A stretch of DNA of 52,100 nucleotides from Streptomyces sp. CT34 (GCF_000805335.1 NZ_KN708638.1:6312512-6364611); one strand, 5' to 3'. Counted from the stretch's first letter, positions 8,511-17,473 are shown. The notes: a model not told the origin generated them from the letters alone. Program-made: numbers and translations.

Positions 8511-9148
8511 CCACGACCGGCGCCCCCGTCCGGCTGCTGCTCGCCGACGACCACCCCGTCGTACGGGCCGGGCTGCGCGCCGTCCTGGAGACCGAACCGG
8601 ACTTCACCGTCGCCGCGGACGTCCCGACCGCCGAACAGGCCGTGGACCTCGCCGGGCAGCTGGAGGTCGACGTGGTCCTGATGGACCTCCAGTTCGGCGG
8701 CCGGATGCTCGGCGCCCAGGCCACCGCCCAGATCACCGCCCGCCCCGGTGCGCCCCGTGTGCTGGTCCTGACCACGTACGACAGCGACGCCGACATCCTC
8801 GCCGCCATCGAGGCGGGCGCCACCGGCTACCTCCTCAAGGACGCCCCGCCCGAGGAGCTGGCCGCCGCGGTGCGCACCGCCGCCGCCGGGAAGTCCGCGC
8901 TCGCCCCCACCATCGCGCTGCGCCTGATGGACCGGATGCGCACCCCGGCCACCGCGCTCTCCCGGCGCGAGACCGAGGTGCTGCAACTGGTCGCCGACGG
9001 CCTGTCGAACGCGAAGATCAGCAAGCAGCTCTTCCTCAGCCAGGCGACCGTCAAATCCCACCTCGTCCACATCTACGCCAAGCTGGGCGTCGACTCCCGT
9101 ACGGCCGCGGTCGCCGCCGCCACCGCCCGCGGTCTGATCCGCCGCTGA
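8507..9148 (+). CDS. LuxR/NarL-family response regulator
   Basis: A 213-residue regulator with a receiver domain (acidic pair in LLLADDHP, phospho-acceptor Asp60 in VVLMDLQ, conserved Thr in LVLTTYD and Lys in GYLLKDAPPEE) and a C-terminal LuxR helix-turn-helix (LSRRETEVLQLVADGLSNAKIS). It is the partner of the kinase before it, to which it is coupled by a 4-bp GTGA overlap. The phased TCCACCTTT sites upstream of the operon are the likely target, controlling the exporter and perhaps its own gene. One oddity is FGGRMLGAQATAQ after the phospho-acceptor, where most relatives have a Met-Pro pair. Confidence 0.94.
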   Translation: MTTTGAPVRLLLADDHPVVRAGLRAVLETEPDFTVAADVPTAEQAVDLAGQLEVDVVLMDLQFGGRMLGAQATAQITARPGAPRVLVLTTYDSDADILAAIEAGATGYLLKDAPPEELAAAVRTAAAGKSALAPTIALRLMDRMRTPATALSRRETEVLQLVADGLSNAKISKQLFLSQATVKSHLVHIYAKLGVDSRTAAVAAATARGLIRR

Positions 9149-9318
9149 ACCGGTTCCGGCCGCCGCGGGCGTGCCCCGCCGCGGTCCTCGGACCGGCGCT
9201 GTCGGTGCCGGGTGCGAGAATCGTCGACAGCACGACGACACCACGCACGACAGCACCACGCCGTACGACGACGACAGCAGCACCGCACGCGACGCTCGAC
9301 GATCAGGGAGATCCACCC

Positions 9319-10722
9319 ATGGCACCCGCCATCCCAGCCTCGATGGACCGGCCGCACTTCATCGGCATCGGCGGAGCCGGCATGTCGGGCATCGCCAAGA
9401 TCCTCGCGCAGCGCGGCGCCCGGGTGGCGGGCAGCGACGCCAAGGACTCCGCGACCGCCCGCGCGCTGCGCGACCTCGGCGCCACCGTCCACATCGGGCA
9501 CGCCGCCGAGCACCTCGCCCCCGACGCCACCAGCGTCGTCGTCTCCTCCGCGATCCGCGCCGACAACCCCGAGCTGGCCGCCGCCCGGCAGCGCGGCCTC
9601 CCCGTCGTCCACCGCTCCGACGCCCTCGCCGCCCTCATGGACGGCCTGCGCCCCATCGCCGTCGCCGGCACCCACGGCAAGACCACGACCACGTCCATGC
9701 TCGCCGTCTCCCTCGGCGCCCTCGGCCTCAAGCCCTCGTACGCCATCGGCGGCGACCTCGACGCCCCGGGCTCCAACGCCGAGCACGGCACCGGCCAGAT
9801 CTTCGTCGCCGAGGCCGACGAGAGCGACCGCAGCTTCCACAAGTACGCCCCCGAGGTCGCCATCGTCCTCAACGTCGAGCTGGACCACCACGCCAACTAC
9901 GCCTCGATGGACGAGATCTACGACTCCTTCGAGACGTTCGTGGGCCGCATCCGCCCCGGCGGCACCCTCGTCATCGCCGCCGACCACCCCGGCGCCCGCG
10001 AGCTGACCGCCAGGATCGCCGGCCGCCACGACATCGAGGTCGTCACCTACGGCGAGTCCAAGGACGCGGACGTCCGCATCCTCCAGATCACCCCGCACGG
10101 CCTCGCCAGCGACGTCACCGTCACCCTCACCAGCGGCAAGATCCTCACCTTCACCGTCTCCGTCCCCGGCCGGCACTACGCCCACAACGCCGTCGCCGCC
10201 CTGGCCGCCGGCGTCGCCCTCGACCTGCCGCCGCACACCCTCGCCGACGCCCTCGGCAAGTACACCGGCGTCAAGCGCCGCCTCCAGCTCCAGGGCGAGG
10301 CCGCCGGCGTCCAGGTCATCGACTCCTACGCCCACCACCCCACCGAGATGACCGCCGACCTGGAGGCCATCCGCGGCGCCACCCAGGAGGACGGCGGCCG
10401 GATCCTCGTCGTCTTCCAGCCGCACCTCTTCTCCCGCACCCAGGAGCTCGGCACGGAGATGGGCCGGGCACTGGCCCTCGCCGACGCCTCCGTCGTCCTG
10501 GACATCTATCCCGCCCGCGAGGACCCGATCCCCGGCGTCAGCAGCGCCCTGATCATCGACGCCGCACGGGCCGCCGGCGCCGAGGTCGCCCCCGAGAGCG
10601 ACCAGAGCGCGATCCCGGACCTGATCGCCGGAATGGCGAAGCCCGGTGACCTTGTTCTCACCATGGGCGCGGGCGATGTGACCGACCTCGGCCCCGCCAT
10701 CCTGACCCGCCTGGGCAGCTGA
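9319..10722 (+). CDS. murC: UDP-N-acetylmuramate--L-alanine ligase
   Basis: A 467-residue Mur ligase that adds the first L-Ala to UDP-MurNAc in peptidoglycan synthesis in the cytoplasm. The N-terminal Rossmann-like motif FIGIGGAGMSGIAKIL is at residues 11-27, the ATP loop GTHGKTTTTSML near 117, and the catalytic/metal region ADESDRSF near 158. The NVELDHHANY His/Asn block follows near 177, and the C-terminal domain holds DSYAHHPTEM. The ATG at 9319 follows CAGGGAG and matches the family start; the upstream in-frame region is a repetitive CGACGACA stretch unlikely to be coding. Length is normal. This gene is away from the usual division cluster and is paired with msrB. Confidence 0.96.
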   Translation: MAPAIPASMDRPHFIGIGGAGMSGIAKILAQRGARVAGSDAKDSATARALRDLGATVHIGHAAEHLAPDATSVVVSSAIRADNPELAAARQRGLPVVHRSDALAALMDGLRPIAVAGTHGKTTTTSMLAVSLGALGLKPSYAIGGDLDAPGSNAEHGTGQIFVAEADESDRSFHKYAPEVAIVLNVELDHHANYASMDEIYDSFETFVGRIRPGGTLVIAADHPGARELTARIAGRHDIEVVTYGESKDADVRILQITPHGLASDVTVTLTSGKILTFTVSVPGRHYAHNAVAALAAGVALDLPPHTLADALGKYTGVKRRLQLQGEAAGVQVIDSYAHHPTEMTADLEAIRGATQEDGGRILVVFQPHLFSRTQELGTEMGRALALADASVVLDIYPAREDPIPGVSSALIIDAARAAGAEVAPESDQSAIPDLIAGMAKPGDLVLTMGAGDVTDLGPAILTRLGS

Positions 10723-10738
10723 GCTGAGGAGGCCCCAG

Positions 10739-11146
10739 ATGCCGTACGAGATCGACAAGCCCGACGAGCAGTGGCGCGCCGAGCTGACCCCCGCCGAATA
10801 CCAGGTCCTGCGCCAGGCCGGCACCGAGCCCGCCTTCGTCGGCGAGTACACCGACACCAAGACCGCCGGCGTCTACTCCTGCCGGGCCTGCGGCGCCGAA
10901 CTGTTCCGCTCCGACACCAAGTTCGAGAGCCACTGCGGCTGGCCGAGCTTCTGGGATGCACGCAACTCGGACGCGGTGGAACTCCTGCCCGACAATTCAC
11001 ACGGGATGGTGCGGACCGAGGTGCGGTGCGCGAAGTGTGGCTCGCACCTGGGGCACGTCTTCGAGGGTGAGGGCTATCCGACGCCGACGGACCAGCGGTA
11101 CTGCATCAACTCGATCTCGTTGCGGCTGATTCCGGACGAGGGTTGA
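10739..11146 (+). CDS. msrB: Peptide-methionine (R)-S-oxide reductase
   Basis: A complete 135-residue MsrB, which reduces the R-sulfoxide of methionine in proteins using thioredoxin. The zinc site has four cysteines, Cys48/Cys51 (CRAC) and Cys97/Cys100 (CAKC). The substrate block HCGWPSFWDA is near residue 65, and the catalytic Cys122 is in RYCINS. A CTGAGGAGG ribosome binding site precedes the ATG, 16 bp after murC, so the two are probably one operon. Its last 91 bp are almost identical to the end of a truncated msrB copy at 18207-18437, while the preceding region differs strongly. The 3' end therefore appears to have been exchanged or supplied by an incoming DNA. Confidence 0.96.
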   Translation: MPYEIDKPDEQWRAELTPAEYQVLRQAGTEPAFVGEYTDTKTAGVYSCRACGAELFRSDTKFESHCGWPSFWDARNSDAVELLPDNSHGMVRTEVRCAKCGSHLGHVFEGEGYPTPTDQRYCINSISLRLIPDEG

Positions 11147-11147
11147 G
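11057..11147 (+). repeat. Left copy of 91-bp direct repeat in msrB 3' end
   Basis: This block, starting GTCTTCGAGGGTGAGGGCTA and ending GGTTGAG just after the msrB stop, recurs in the same orientation at 18348-18438 with only two substitutions. Upstream of the block the two msrB sequences differ at most third codon positions, so identity begins abruptly. The two copies bracket a 7.2-kb accessory region. Confidence 0.9.
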
Positions 11148-11692
11148 ATTCGTGTCGATTGTCAGCTGGTCGACGGTCGAGTCAGTCGTGGTCTGAGGTT
11201 GGCGTTGCCCGGACGATGGTCGGCGGCGAGGCTGAGCACCATGCCGTTGGCCGCGCCCTCACTGCCCGCGTGGAGGGCGGGGTCTGCTCGGCAGTCGGCG
11301 CCCCTATCCGAGACACGTGCGGCACCTCGATGAGATCGTCCGCCCGGCCAACCTCTTCTCTGTGAAAGCGGATTCGCACGATCGACTCGGTCATGTGACA
11401 AGGGCCATGGGACATGGATCTCGCGATGTGAGGCGGGTATCCGCCGCGACGGCACCGTCACCGGCAAGCTCGGTCCGGCTACCCGACCACAGCCGTCGCT
11501 TGCACTGAGTGCAGGACCGGCCAAGTAGGGCATTCACCGGCCAGTTGGAGCACTCGGTCGTAGGACGCTCCGTCGGCCTTCGGAACTGCTCGTCTAGGCT
11601 GGTTGGCACCGACAAGGCAGGCCCGGCGGGTGCGGCGGGAGTTCTCACGGTTCAGAGGAGGCCTGCCCTCGCCGCTGGAGGATCGACGCGCC
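11148..11692. other. Non-coding or degraded stretch at left edge of accessory region
   Basis: About 545 bp with lower codon bias than its surroundings and several short overlapping frames in both directions, none with a ribosome binding site or a recognisable domain. A TAGGCT sequence near 11596 may be the -10 element for the downstream kinase gene. I see no integrase, tRNA or inverted repeat here. Confidence 0.6.
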
Positions 11693-12931
11693 ATGTGTCC
11701 GGACCATCACGCCTCACCGGCGGATTCGAGCCCGTCGAACTCGTCACCAGCCGTCTCGCGGCCGTCGGCGGACGTTCCCACGCGCCGGTTCTGGTGGGAG
11801 AGTCGTCGGAGCATGCTGTTCGACGCCGTCGTCGCGTTGGGCTGCGCGATGGCGTACGTCGTGCTCGCCGAGTTCCCGGGGGGCTATCCGTTCGGGCTGC
11901 CCGCACCGGTCTTCTTCGCACTCGCGGTCACCGCGGGTCTGGCACTCATCTGGCGGCGCCGCTGGCCGAAGGCGGTATGCCTGGGGATCATCGCTGCCAC
12001 CCCGTTCCAGGCGACGCTCTTCGCGTTGCCCGTCAGCCTGTACTCCTTGGCCAGGTACGGCCGCGGTGGTCGCAGTCTGGTCGTTCTGACAGCGGGTGCG
12101 GGGCTTGCCGCCGCCGTCGCACTGCTGGAGTCCGGCCTGGCCAGTCTGCTGAACCGCCTTCCGTTCATGATCCTTCTGGTGGCGGGACCGGTGGTGTTGG
12201 GCATGTACGCGAGAGCCCGGCGCATGGTGGTGGAGGGCTTGCGGGAGAAGGCCGAGCGGCTGGAACGCGAACAGCGCCTCCTCGCCGTCCAGGCCCGGAT
12301 GGAGGAACGGACCAGGATCGCCAGGGAGATGCACGACGTGGTGGCCCACCGGGTGAGCCTGATGGTCATCCACTCCGGCACTCTGGAGGTTGATCCGGCG
12401 AACAGTGAAAAGACCATCCGCACCGCGGAATTGGTCGGCGGGATCGGCCGGCAGGCCTTGGAGGAGCTGCGCCAGGTACTCGGCGTGCTGCGGACGGACG
12501 ACGAGGGCGACGAGTCCGCACCGCGCACACCGCAGCCCACCTTGGCCGATGTATCGCTGCTGGTCGAACAGTCGCGCGCCACCGGCATGCGGATCGAGCT
12601 GACGCAGTCGGGAACCGTCCGGCCGCTGGATGCGTCGTGCGAGCGCACCGCGTACCGGCTGGTCCAGGAGGCGCTGACCAACGTGCACAAGCATGCGCCT
12701 GGCGCCGCCACACACGTCGATCTGCACTACACGCCCGACGCCCTGCGGGTCACCGTGGAGAATGAGGCTAGCCTGGACGCTCCGCCGACCGGTCTGCCAA
12801 GCGGCGGCCATGGTCTGATCGGGCTCGGTGAACGCGTCACCGTCCTGGGAGGCACCTTCGAGGCCGGCGCGCGGCCGGACGGCGGATTCCGGGTCGCCGC
12901 CGTCCTCCCCACGACACCTGCCACCACCTGA
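11693..12931 (+). CDS. Sensor histidine kinase of the accessory region
   Basis: A 412-residue HisKA_3 kinase. A polar, Ser/Pro-rich N-terminus of about 45 residues precedes four or five hydrophobic segments between residues 45 and 175. Next come a linker (LREKAERLEREQRLLAVQARM), the phospho-acceptor box IAREMHDVVAHRVSLM with His214, and an ATPase domain with a VQEALTNVHKHAPG N-box and a GHGLIGLGERV glycine loop. The ATG at 11693 follows GGAGGATC at suitable distance. It lies 11 bp before its regulator gene. It resembles DesK-like kinases that control the neighbouring ABC-2 drug exporters, which here are convergent and downstream. Confidence 0.92.
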   Translation: MCPDHHASPADSSPSNSSPAVSRPSADVPTRRFWWESRRSMLFDAVVALGCAMAYVVLAEFPGGYPFGLPAPVFFALAVTAGLALIWRRRWPKAVCLGIIAATPFQATLFALPVSLYSLARYGRGGRSLVVLTAGAGLAAAVALLESGLASLLNRLPFMILLVAGPVVLGMYARARRMVVEGLREKAERLEREQRLLAVQARMEERTRIAREMHDVVAHRVSLMVIHSGTLEVDPANSEKTIRTAELVGGIGRQALEELRQVLGVLRTDDEGDESAPRTPQPTLADVSLLVEQSRATGMRIELTQSGTVRPLDASCERTAYRLVQEALTNVHKHAPGAATHVDLHYTPDALRVTVENEASLDAPPTGLPSGGHGLIGLGERVTVLGGTFEAGARPDGGFRVAAVLPTTPATT

Positions 12932-12942
12932 GAGGCCGCTCC

Positions 12943-13599
12943 ATGAGCGTTCGCGTCCTGCTCGCCGACGACGAGGATCTCGTCCGATCCGGCCTGAGCC
13001 TGATTCTGCAGGCCGATCCCGACATCTCGGTGGTCGCCGAGGCGTGCGACGGGGCGCAGGCCGTGCACCTGGCGCGTACACACCAGCCGGATGTGGTGCT
13101 CATGGACATCCGGATGCCGGTCATGGACGGTCTGGCCGCGACGAAGGAGATCACCAGGCTTCCCCATTCCCCCAAGGTGGTGGTGCTGACCACCTTCGAC
13201 CTGGACGAATACGTGCACGCGACGTTGCAGGCCGGTGCGATGGGTTTCCTGCTGAAGAACACCCCGCCCCGCGATCTGATCCGCGCGGTCAAGACGGTCG
13301 GCGGCGGTGACGCCATGCTCGCCCCGTCGGTGACCCGCCGCCTGCTCTCCGCCTTCGCCACCCGCGACACCGACCGGACCGCCAACGCCCGTAACCGTCT
13401 CGCCGACCTGACCGCACGTGAACGCGAGGTGCTGAAGCTCGTCGGCGAGGGGAAGTCCAACGCGGAGATCGGCAGTTGCCTGCACATGAGCGAGGCCACG
13501 GTGAAGACCCACGTCAGCCGGGTCCTTGCCAAGCTCCAGTGTGGCAACCGCGTCCAGGCCGCGATCGTTGCCCACGACGCCGGCCTGCTCGCCACGTAG
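12943..13599 (+). CDS. LuxR/NarL-family response regulator of the accessory region
   Basis: A 218-residue regulator: receiver domain with LLADDEDLVRSG, phospho-acceptor Asp55 in VVLMDIRMPVMDG, conserved Thr in VVLTTFD and Lys in GFLLKNTPP, then a LuxR helix-turn-helix at about residues 155-205 (LTAREREVLKLVGEGKSNAEI). It follows its kinase gene by 11 bp and is presumably phosphorylated by it. The likely target is the ABC-2 exporter encoded on the opposite strand just after the hairpin, an arrangement common for inducible peptide or antibiotic resistance, though no binding site stands out. Confidence 0.94.
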   Translation: MSVRVLLADDEDLVRSGLSLILQADPDISVVAEACDGAQAVHLARTHQPDVVLMDIRMPVMDGLAATKEITRLPHSPKVVVLTTFDLDEYVHATLQAGAMGFLLKNTPPRDLIRAVKTVGGGDAMLAPSVTRRLLSAFATRDTDRTANARNRLADLTAREREVLKLVGEGKSNAEIGSCLHMSEATVKTHVSRVLAKLQCGNRVQAAIVAHDAGLLAT

Positions 13600-13600
13600 C

Positions 13601-13624
13601 ACGCCCGCAGCCCTCCACGGGCGT
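13601..13624. terminator. Hairpin between convergent regulator and ABC permease genes
   Basis: Perfect 7-bp stem ACGCCCG / CGGGCGT with a 10-nt loop immediately after the regulator stop, in a 37-bp convergent gap. It probably serves both strands. Confidence 0.6.
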
Positions 13625-13636
13625 ACCCGGGCCGGC

Positions 13637-14452
13637 TCAGACGTCGCGTCGCGTCAGCAGGTACTGCGCCACTCCCATGGCTGCCGCCGTCGACGCGCAC
13701 AGCACCGCGAAGCCGCCCCATGGCGGGAGACCGCCGAGCATCGGGCCGACCTGCGTGATCGCGAGTCCCGCGCTGGGGGGCGTCATGCCGACGGGCAGGA
13801 ACCTCTCCAGCCCGCTGACCGGGGAACCGGACACGAGCAGCGGCACGACGAAGATCAGCACGAACATCACGATGATGCCGCCGGCCGTGCCACGCACGAT
13901 CGTGGTCACCGCGAGCGAGAGCACGGCCAGCGCACTCAGATAGGGCCCGAATCCGAGCACCGCCCGGACCACCTGCGGATCCGCGAACGTACCCACGACA
14001 GCCGGTGCGGATGCGTACACGACGGCGAAGGAAACCACGCTCAACAGCACCCCTGCGACCAGCGCGAGTGCCCCCACCACGAACGCCTTCGCCATGAGCC
14101 AACGGGCCCGCCGCGGCACGCCCCCCAGCGAGGTACGGATCATCCCCGTGCCGTATTCGCTGCCGATACTTGTGGCGGCGAGGACCACCACGGCCAACTG
14201 GCCGAAGCTCAGGCCCAGGTGGCTCATGCTCACCAGAACCTCGATGGCCTGCCGGCCCTGCGCCTGTTCCTTGAACGCGAACAGTACGGCGATGCCGACC
14301 GCAAGCGCGGTCAGGGCGAGCAGACACCAGACAATGGTGCCCACGGTGCGGATCTTGACCCATTCCGAACGGACCAGGTTGGCGAACACCGGCTCGCCCG
14401 GACGGCCACGTCGTAGGAGGACAGGAGCGGTGGCGGACATGGAGATACCCAT
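13637..14452 (-). CDS. ABC-2 type transporter permease
   Basis: A 271-residue permease with six membrane segments (first near residues 36-58, last near 245-262). The EYGTGMIRTSLGGVPRRARWLMAK segment near residue 112 is the typical cytoplasmic coupling motif of the ABC-2 permeases that pair with short drug-export ATPases. The N-terminal MGISMSATAPV offers two starts; the first ATG is taken, although the one four codons later is equally possible. The ATPase gene lies just upstream in the same orientation with a 51-bp gap. The export substrate is unknown; the paired two-component system suggests inducible resistance. Confidence 0.9.
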   Translation of the reverse strand: MGISMSATAPVLLRRGRPGEPVFANLVRSEWVKIRTVGTIVWCLLALTALAVGIAVLFAFKEQAQGRQAIEVLVSMSHLGLSFGQLAVVVLAATSIGSEYGTGMIRTSLGGVPRRARWLMAKAFVVGALALVAGVLLSVVSFAVVYASAPAVVGTFADPQVVRAVLGFGPYLSALAVLSLAVTTIVRGTAGGIIVMFVLIFVVPLLVSGSPVSGLERFLPVGMTPPSAGLAITQVGPMLGGLPPWGGFAVLCASTAAAMGVAQYLLTRRDV

Positions 14453-14503
14453 CTGAGAGAAGTCGTGCCTGAGAGAAGTCGTGCCTGCGCCGCGGTGGCG
14501 GCA

Positions 14504-15421
14504 TCAGATCTGGTCGGGGGTCCGGGTGCGGTACTCCACGCTCTGTCCGGTCAGCTCCATGAACGCCGCCTCCAACGAGACGCGCTGCTCGGAGAGTTCA
14601 TGCAGCGCGGCACCGCACTCGAACGCCAGCGTGGAGATCCGCGCGGCATCGAGACCGGACACCAGGAGGGTGTCTGCGCCGTCGACGGTGACCTCACCGC
14701 CCGCCTGCCGGAGCCGTACGTCGAGTTGATCAGCCTGCGGGGTGCGTACCTTGACCGTACGGCGTGAACTGCTCCCGACGACCTCCCGCACACCGGCGTC
14801 GGCGATGAGCCGGCCCCGGCCGATCACCACGAGATGGTCCGCGGTCAACTCCATCTCGCTCATGAGATGGCTGGACACGAACACGGTGCGGCCCTCGGCG
14901 GCGAGCCCCCTCATCAGGTCGCGGATCCAGCGGACGCCCTGCGGATCGAGACCGTTGACCGGCTCGTCGAACAGCAGGACCTGCGGATCGCCGAGAAGAG
15001 CGGCGGCAATGCCCAGCCGCTGGGCCATGCCCAGCGAGAACCCACCGACCCGCTTCCGGGCCACCGAGCCGAGACCGGTGACCTCCAGCACCTCACTCAC
15101 CCGCCGACGCCCGATCCCGTTGCTGTATGCCAACCCCAGCAGATGGCCGTACGCGCTGCGACCGGGATGGACCGCCTTTGCGTCGAGCACCGCGCCCACC
15201 TCGTGCATCGGATGACGCAGCTGGTGGAACGGCCTGCCGTCGATCAGCGCACTGCCCGACTGAGGATGATCCAGGCCGAGGAACATCCGCATCGTGGTGG
15301 ACTTACCCGCCCCGTTCGGACCCAGGAACCCAGTTACCTGCCCGCCACGCACCGTGAACGACAAGTCATCCACTGCCACCTTTCCGTCATAAGCCTTCCT
15401 CAGCGCCCTGGCCTCCAACAT
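14504..15421 (-). CDS. ABC transporter ATP-binding protein (drug/peptide export type)
   Basis: A 305-residue ATPase with Walker A GPNGAGKST near residue 39, Q-loop region AVLDAKAVHPGRSA, a signature FSLGMAQRLGIAAAL that has Met instead of the usual second Gly/Lys residues, Walker B VLLFDEPVNGLD and switch His in VFVSSHLMSEME. A C-terminal domain of about 90 residues (RTVKVRTPQADQL to ELTGQSVEYRT) matches the regulatory tail of DrrA-like ATPases. The ATG is taken at the canonical MLEARALRKAYDG; a TTG four codons earlier sits better after GAAGGGAG and may be the real start. It forms an operon with the following permease gene. Confidence 0.91.
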   Translation of the reverse strand: MLEARALRKAYDGKVAVDDLSFTVRGGQVTGFLGPNGAGKSTTMRMFLGLDHPQSGSALIDGRPFHQLRHPMHEVGAVLDAKAVHPGRSAYGHLLGLAYSNGIGRRRVSEVLEVTGLGSVARKRVGGFSLGMAQRLGIAAALLGDPQVLLFDEPVNGLDPQGVRWIRDLMRGLAAEGRTVFVSSHLMSEMELTADHLVVIGRGRLIADAGVREVVGSSSRRTVKVRTPQADQLDVRLRQAGGEVTVDGADTLLVSGLDAARISTLAFECGAALHELSEQRVSLEAAFMELTGQSVEYRTRTPDQI

Positions 15422-15795
15422 CGCACCGCCCAACGCGCACGCTCCCTTCCCTCGCTGCCCAGCCGATTTCCGGCTGCTCCAGCACCGTACGAAGCGGTTG
15501 CGCCCAACGGGACGGCCGAAAGGTGAAAGCGTCCTCCGCGCATCGTCCCGACCTTGCGTCGGCTTCCTCCCACCAATGACGGATGAGCCGCTACATCGAT
15601 CGACGGACCCGGCACGAACAGGAACGGGGGCTCGGCACGCCGCCCGGCGGCAGGACGCGGCGGGCATGAGGGGAGTGGCCGCGGCCGGGGAGGCGATCAG
15701 AGGGGCGGGGTGGGCCCCGATGGCCCCTCGGTCGGACGGTGACCTTCGGCGGCTCTTCGTCGCGAACTCCCCGCGCGGGTTGAGGGCCGCCGGTC
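15422..15795. other. Gap without convincing gene
   Basis: About 370 bp between the ABC ATPase start (minus strand) and the phosphoesterase remnant (plus strand). It should hold the promoter of the ABC operon. Open frames here are Arg/Pro/Gly-rich on both strands without ribosome binding sites. The missing N-terminal half of the phosphoesterase is not found in any frame, so it was deleted rather than frameshifted. Confidence 0.55.
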
Positions 15796-16260
15796 ATGGC
15801 GAGCCCTCAGTCGCTGGGTTCGGCGTCCACCTCGGCGGCCGGCGCAGAGATCGTCGGCCACCTCGGAGGCGAACAGATCGACTTCGTTCGCAAGGACGTC
15901 GCCGGACTGTCGTCGGACACTCCCATCGTGGTCTTCAGCCATATCCCGCTGTTCGCCATGTACCCGCAGTGGAGCTGGAGCACCGACGACGCCCTCAATG
16001 TCATCGCCCTCCTGCGCCGCTTCTCCTCCGTCACCCATCTCAACGGGCACGTCCACCAACTGTTCACCAAGACAGACGGCCACATCACCTTCCACTCCGC
16101 CACCACCACCGCCTACCCCCTGCCCAAACCGGGCCGCGCCCCCGCCCCCGCCCCGCAGGTCGTCCCTGCCCGGCAGCTCAAAGACGTACTCGGCATCCGC
16201 AGCGTCGGCCACCGCCAGGGCGACCGCGAACTGGCCATCAAGGAGCAGAGGCTGGCATGA
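15796..16260 (+). pseudogene. Truncated calcineurin-like metallophosphoesterase (C-terminal half)
   Basis: The reading frame contains the second half of a secreted-type metallophosphoesterase: the metal-ligand His in VVFSHIPLF, then LNGHVHQLF with the GHxH metal motif, and a conserved family tail ending GDRELAIKEQRL. The first metal motifs (DxH, GDxxD, GNHD) and the export signal are absent. Coherent homology starts near LGGEQIDFVRKDVAGL, and what precedes it is unrelated. Even if translated from the ATG at 15796, the product lacks half its metal site and should be inactive. The end overlaps the next gene by ATGA, showing it was once in an operon with it. Confidence 0.8.
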
Positions 16261-16916
16261 ACACCCGAAGACTCCTCGCCCCCACCCTGCGGTCGGCGAT
16301 CGCCGCAACCCTCGCTGCCGGCGGATACATCCACGCCCGGCTCTACATCGACGGGTACCGCTTCATCCACATCATCGGCCCCCTGTTCCTGCCCCAGGCC
16401 GGCGCTTCCTTCGCCCTCGCCGCCCTGCTGCTGGTCGGGACACCACCCCTGCCGCTGCGGACCGCCGCGGCAGGCGTCGCCCTCGGCGCCCTCGGCGGCT
16501 TCACCGCCTCGCGCACCGTAGGCGTATTCGGATTCACCGAGCACGGTCTGCAGCCCGAGCCGCAAGCCGTCCTCAGCCTCCTCGCCGCAACCGGCACGCT
16601 GCTGCTCCTCGCCATCTGGCAGGCGACCTTGACCAGACAACCCCGCGCAGCCCGACCGCCCGTCAGGACACCCCACCGAGCCACCACCCGACTGAAGCAC
16701 CACCACGAAGCCGCCCGGGATGCCTGCGTGCCGCCTCCGGGCGCGGCCAGACCGGCAAGCCACACACCACCGCACGGGCCACCACGACAGAACGACACGA
16801 CAGAACGACACGGCAGCGCAGGGCGATCATGCGGGTGCTCACCGGTTGCCAGGATTTCGTATCGGCCCAGGCACTGCGCACCCTGCTGCTTCCCGAAGCC
16901 CCCTCGCCCGGCCTGA
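16257..16916 (+). CDS. Small membrane protein with probably abnormal C-terminus
   Basis: A 219-residue reading frame whose first 125 residues carry four hydrophobic segments (about 12-28, 43-62, 66-95 and 98-122). The rest, from residue 125 on, is polar, His/Pro/Arg-rich and low in meaning. It overlaps the start of the next coding-like region by 88 bp in another frame. A 13-bp tandem duplication at 16785-16810 (unit CGACAGAACGACA) lies in this tail and may have shifted the frame and removed the original stop. The start overlaps the phosphoesterase stop by ATGA. Proteins of this kind often accompany secreted metallophosphoesterases; the function is unknown. Confidence 0.65.
   Translation: MNTRRLLAPTLRSAIAATLAAGGYIHARLYIDGYRFIHIIGPLFLPQAGASFALAALLLVGTPPLPLRTAAAGVALGALGGFTASRTVGVFGFTEHGLQPEPQAVLSLLAATGTLLLLAIWQATLTRQPRAARPPVRTPHRATTRLKHHHEAARDACVPPPGAARPASHTPPHGPPRQNDTTERHGSAGRSCGCSPVARISYRPRHCAPCCFPKPPRPA
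16785..16810 (+). repeat. 13-bp tandem duplication
   Basis: The unit CGACAGAACGACA occurs twice in a row. Thirteen is not a multiple of three, so the duplication shifts the frame of the membrane protein gene in which it lies. Confidence 0.8.
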
Positions 16917-17200
16917 CACCGACCACTCTCCACCGCGCTGCGCGAGCCGCAGGCGGACAGCGGTGTGGCTGCCGGACGCGAACAGAGAGGCCGACGGGGC
17001 GCACCGGCTGCGTCCCACCGACCGGCACCGCCACCCCAGCCGTGCCGCGACTGCAGCACACCCCGCCCGCGGACACCGACAACGTCGAGAGGCGGGCCAG
17101 TCACCACGCCTGCGACGTCGCCTTCGCCGCCGAACGCACCGCCGACCTCAACGGCACCATCTGCGCCACCCACCCCTCATCCCCGAACCAAGGAGTACCC
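16829..17200 (+). pseudogene. Frameshifted remnant of a hypothetical protein gene
   Basis: No single frame is continuous, yet three successive segments each look coding. MRVLTGCQDFVSAQALRTLL from the ATG at 16829 is followed, after a frame change near 16960, by VWLPDANREADGAHRLRPTD. After a return to the first frame near 17050 comes DTDNVERRASHHACDVAFAA, continuing to about THPSSPNQGV. High GC at third codon positions moves between frames in step with these segments. Joined, they give a protein of roughly 115-125 residues that I cannot name. Two compensating indels are the simplest explanation. Confidence 0.55.
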
Positions 17201-17201
17201 C

Positions 17202-17473
17202 ATGTACCTGGAACCGCGCCCAGGAACCGCCTGGCCGAGCCCGCACCTCCGCGAACTGAGGGCTGCCGTCCACGCCTTGCTCGGCCTGGACGACGACACT
17301 GCCGTCAAAATCCGCCAACTCGTCTGTGGCGAAGTCGGCTGCCACCGCTGGAAACCGTCGTCGAGGTGCTGTCCATGGACGGCGAGGCCCACCGCTGGAC
17401 GCTCCACCACCCTGCTGAGCAGATCACCGAGAACGAGCTGCGGGCCACCCTGCTCCACCACCGACGGAGCTGA
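17202..17473 (+). pseudogene. Small hypothetical protein gene with one frameshift
   Basis: An AAGGAG ribosome binding site precedes the ATG at 17202. The frame runs MYLEPRPGTAWPSPHLRELR to LVCGEVGC, then loses coding character. The frame shifted by one base from about 17340 continues sensibly as PPLETVVEVLSMDGEAHRWT to the TGA at 17471-17473. Adding one C in the run at 17340-17343 would join the two into a single protein of about 91 residues. It is either a true frameshift mutation or a homopolymer sequencing error. The family is unknown to me; the Cys pair around CGEVGC hints at metal or redox function. Confidence 0.6.

Noticed and set aside
11182..11394. Minus-strand frame MTESIVRIRFHREEVGRADD
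   Set aside because: The first 30 residues look protein-like, but the rest does not. There is no ribosome binding site and no family, so it is treated as part of the degraded stretch.
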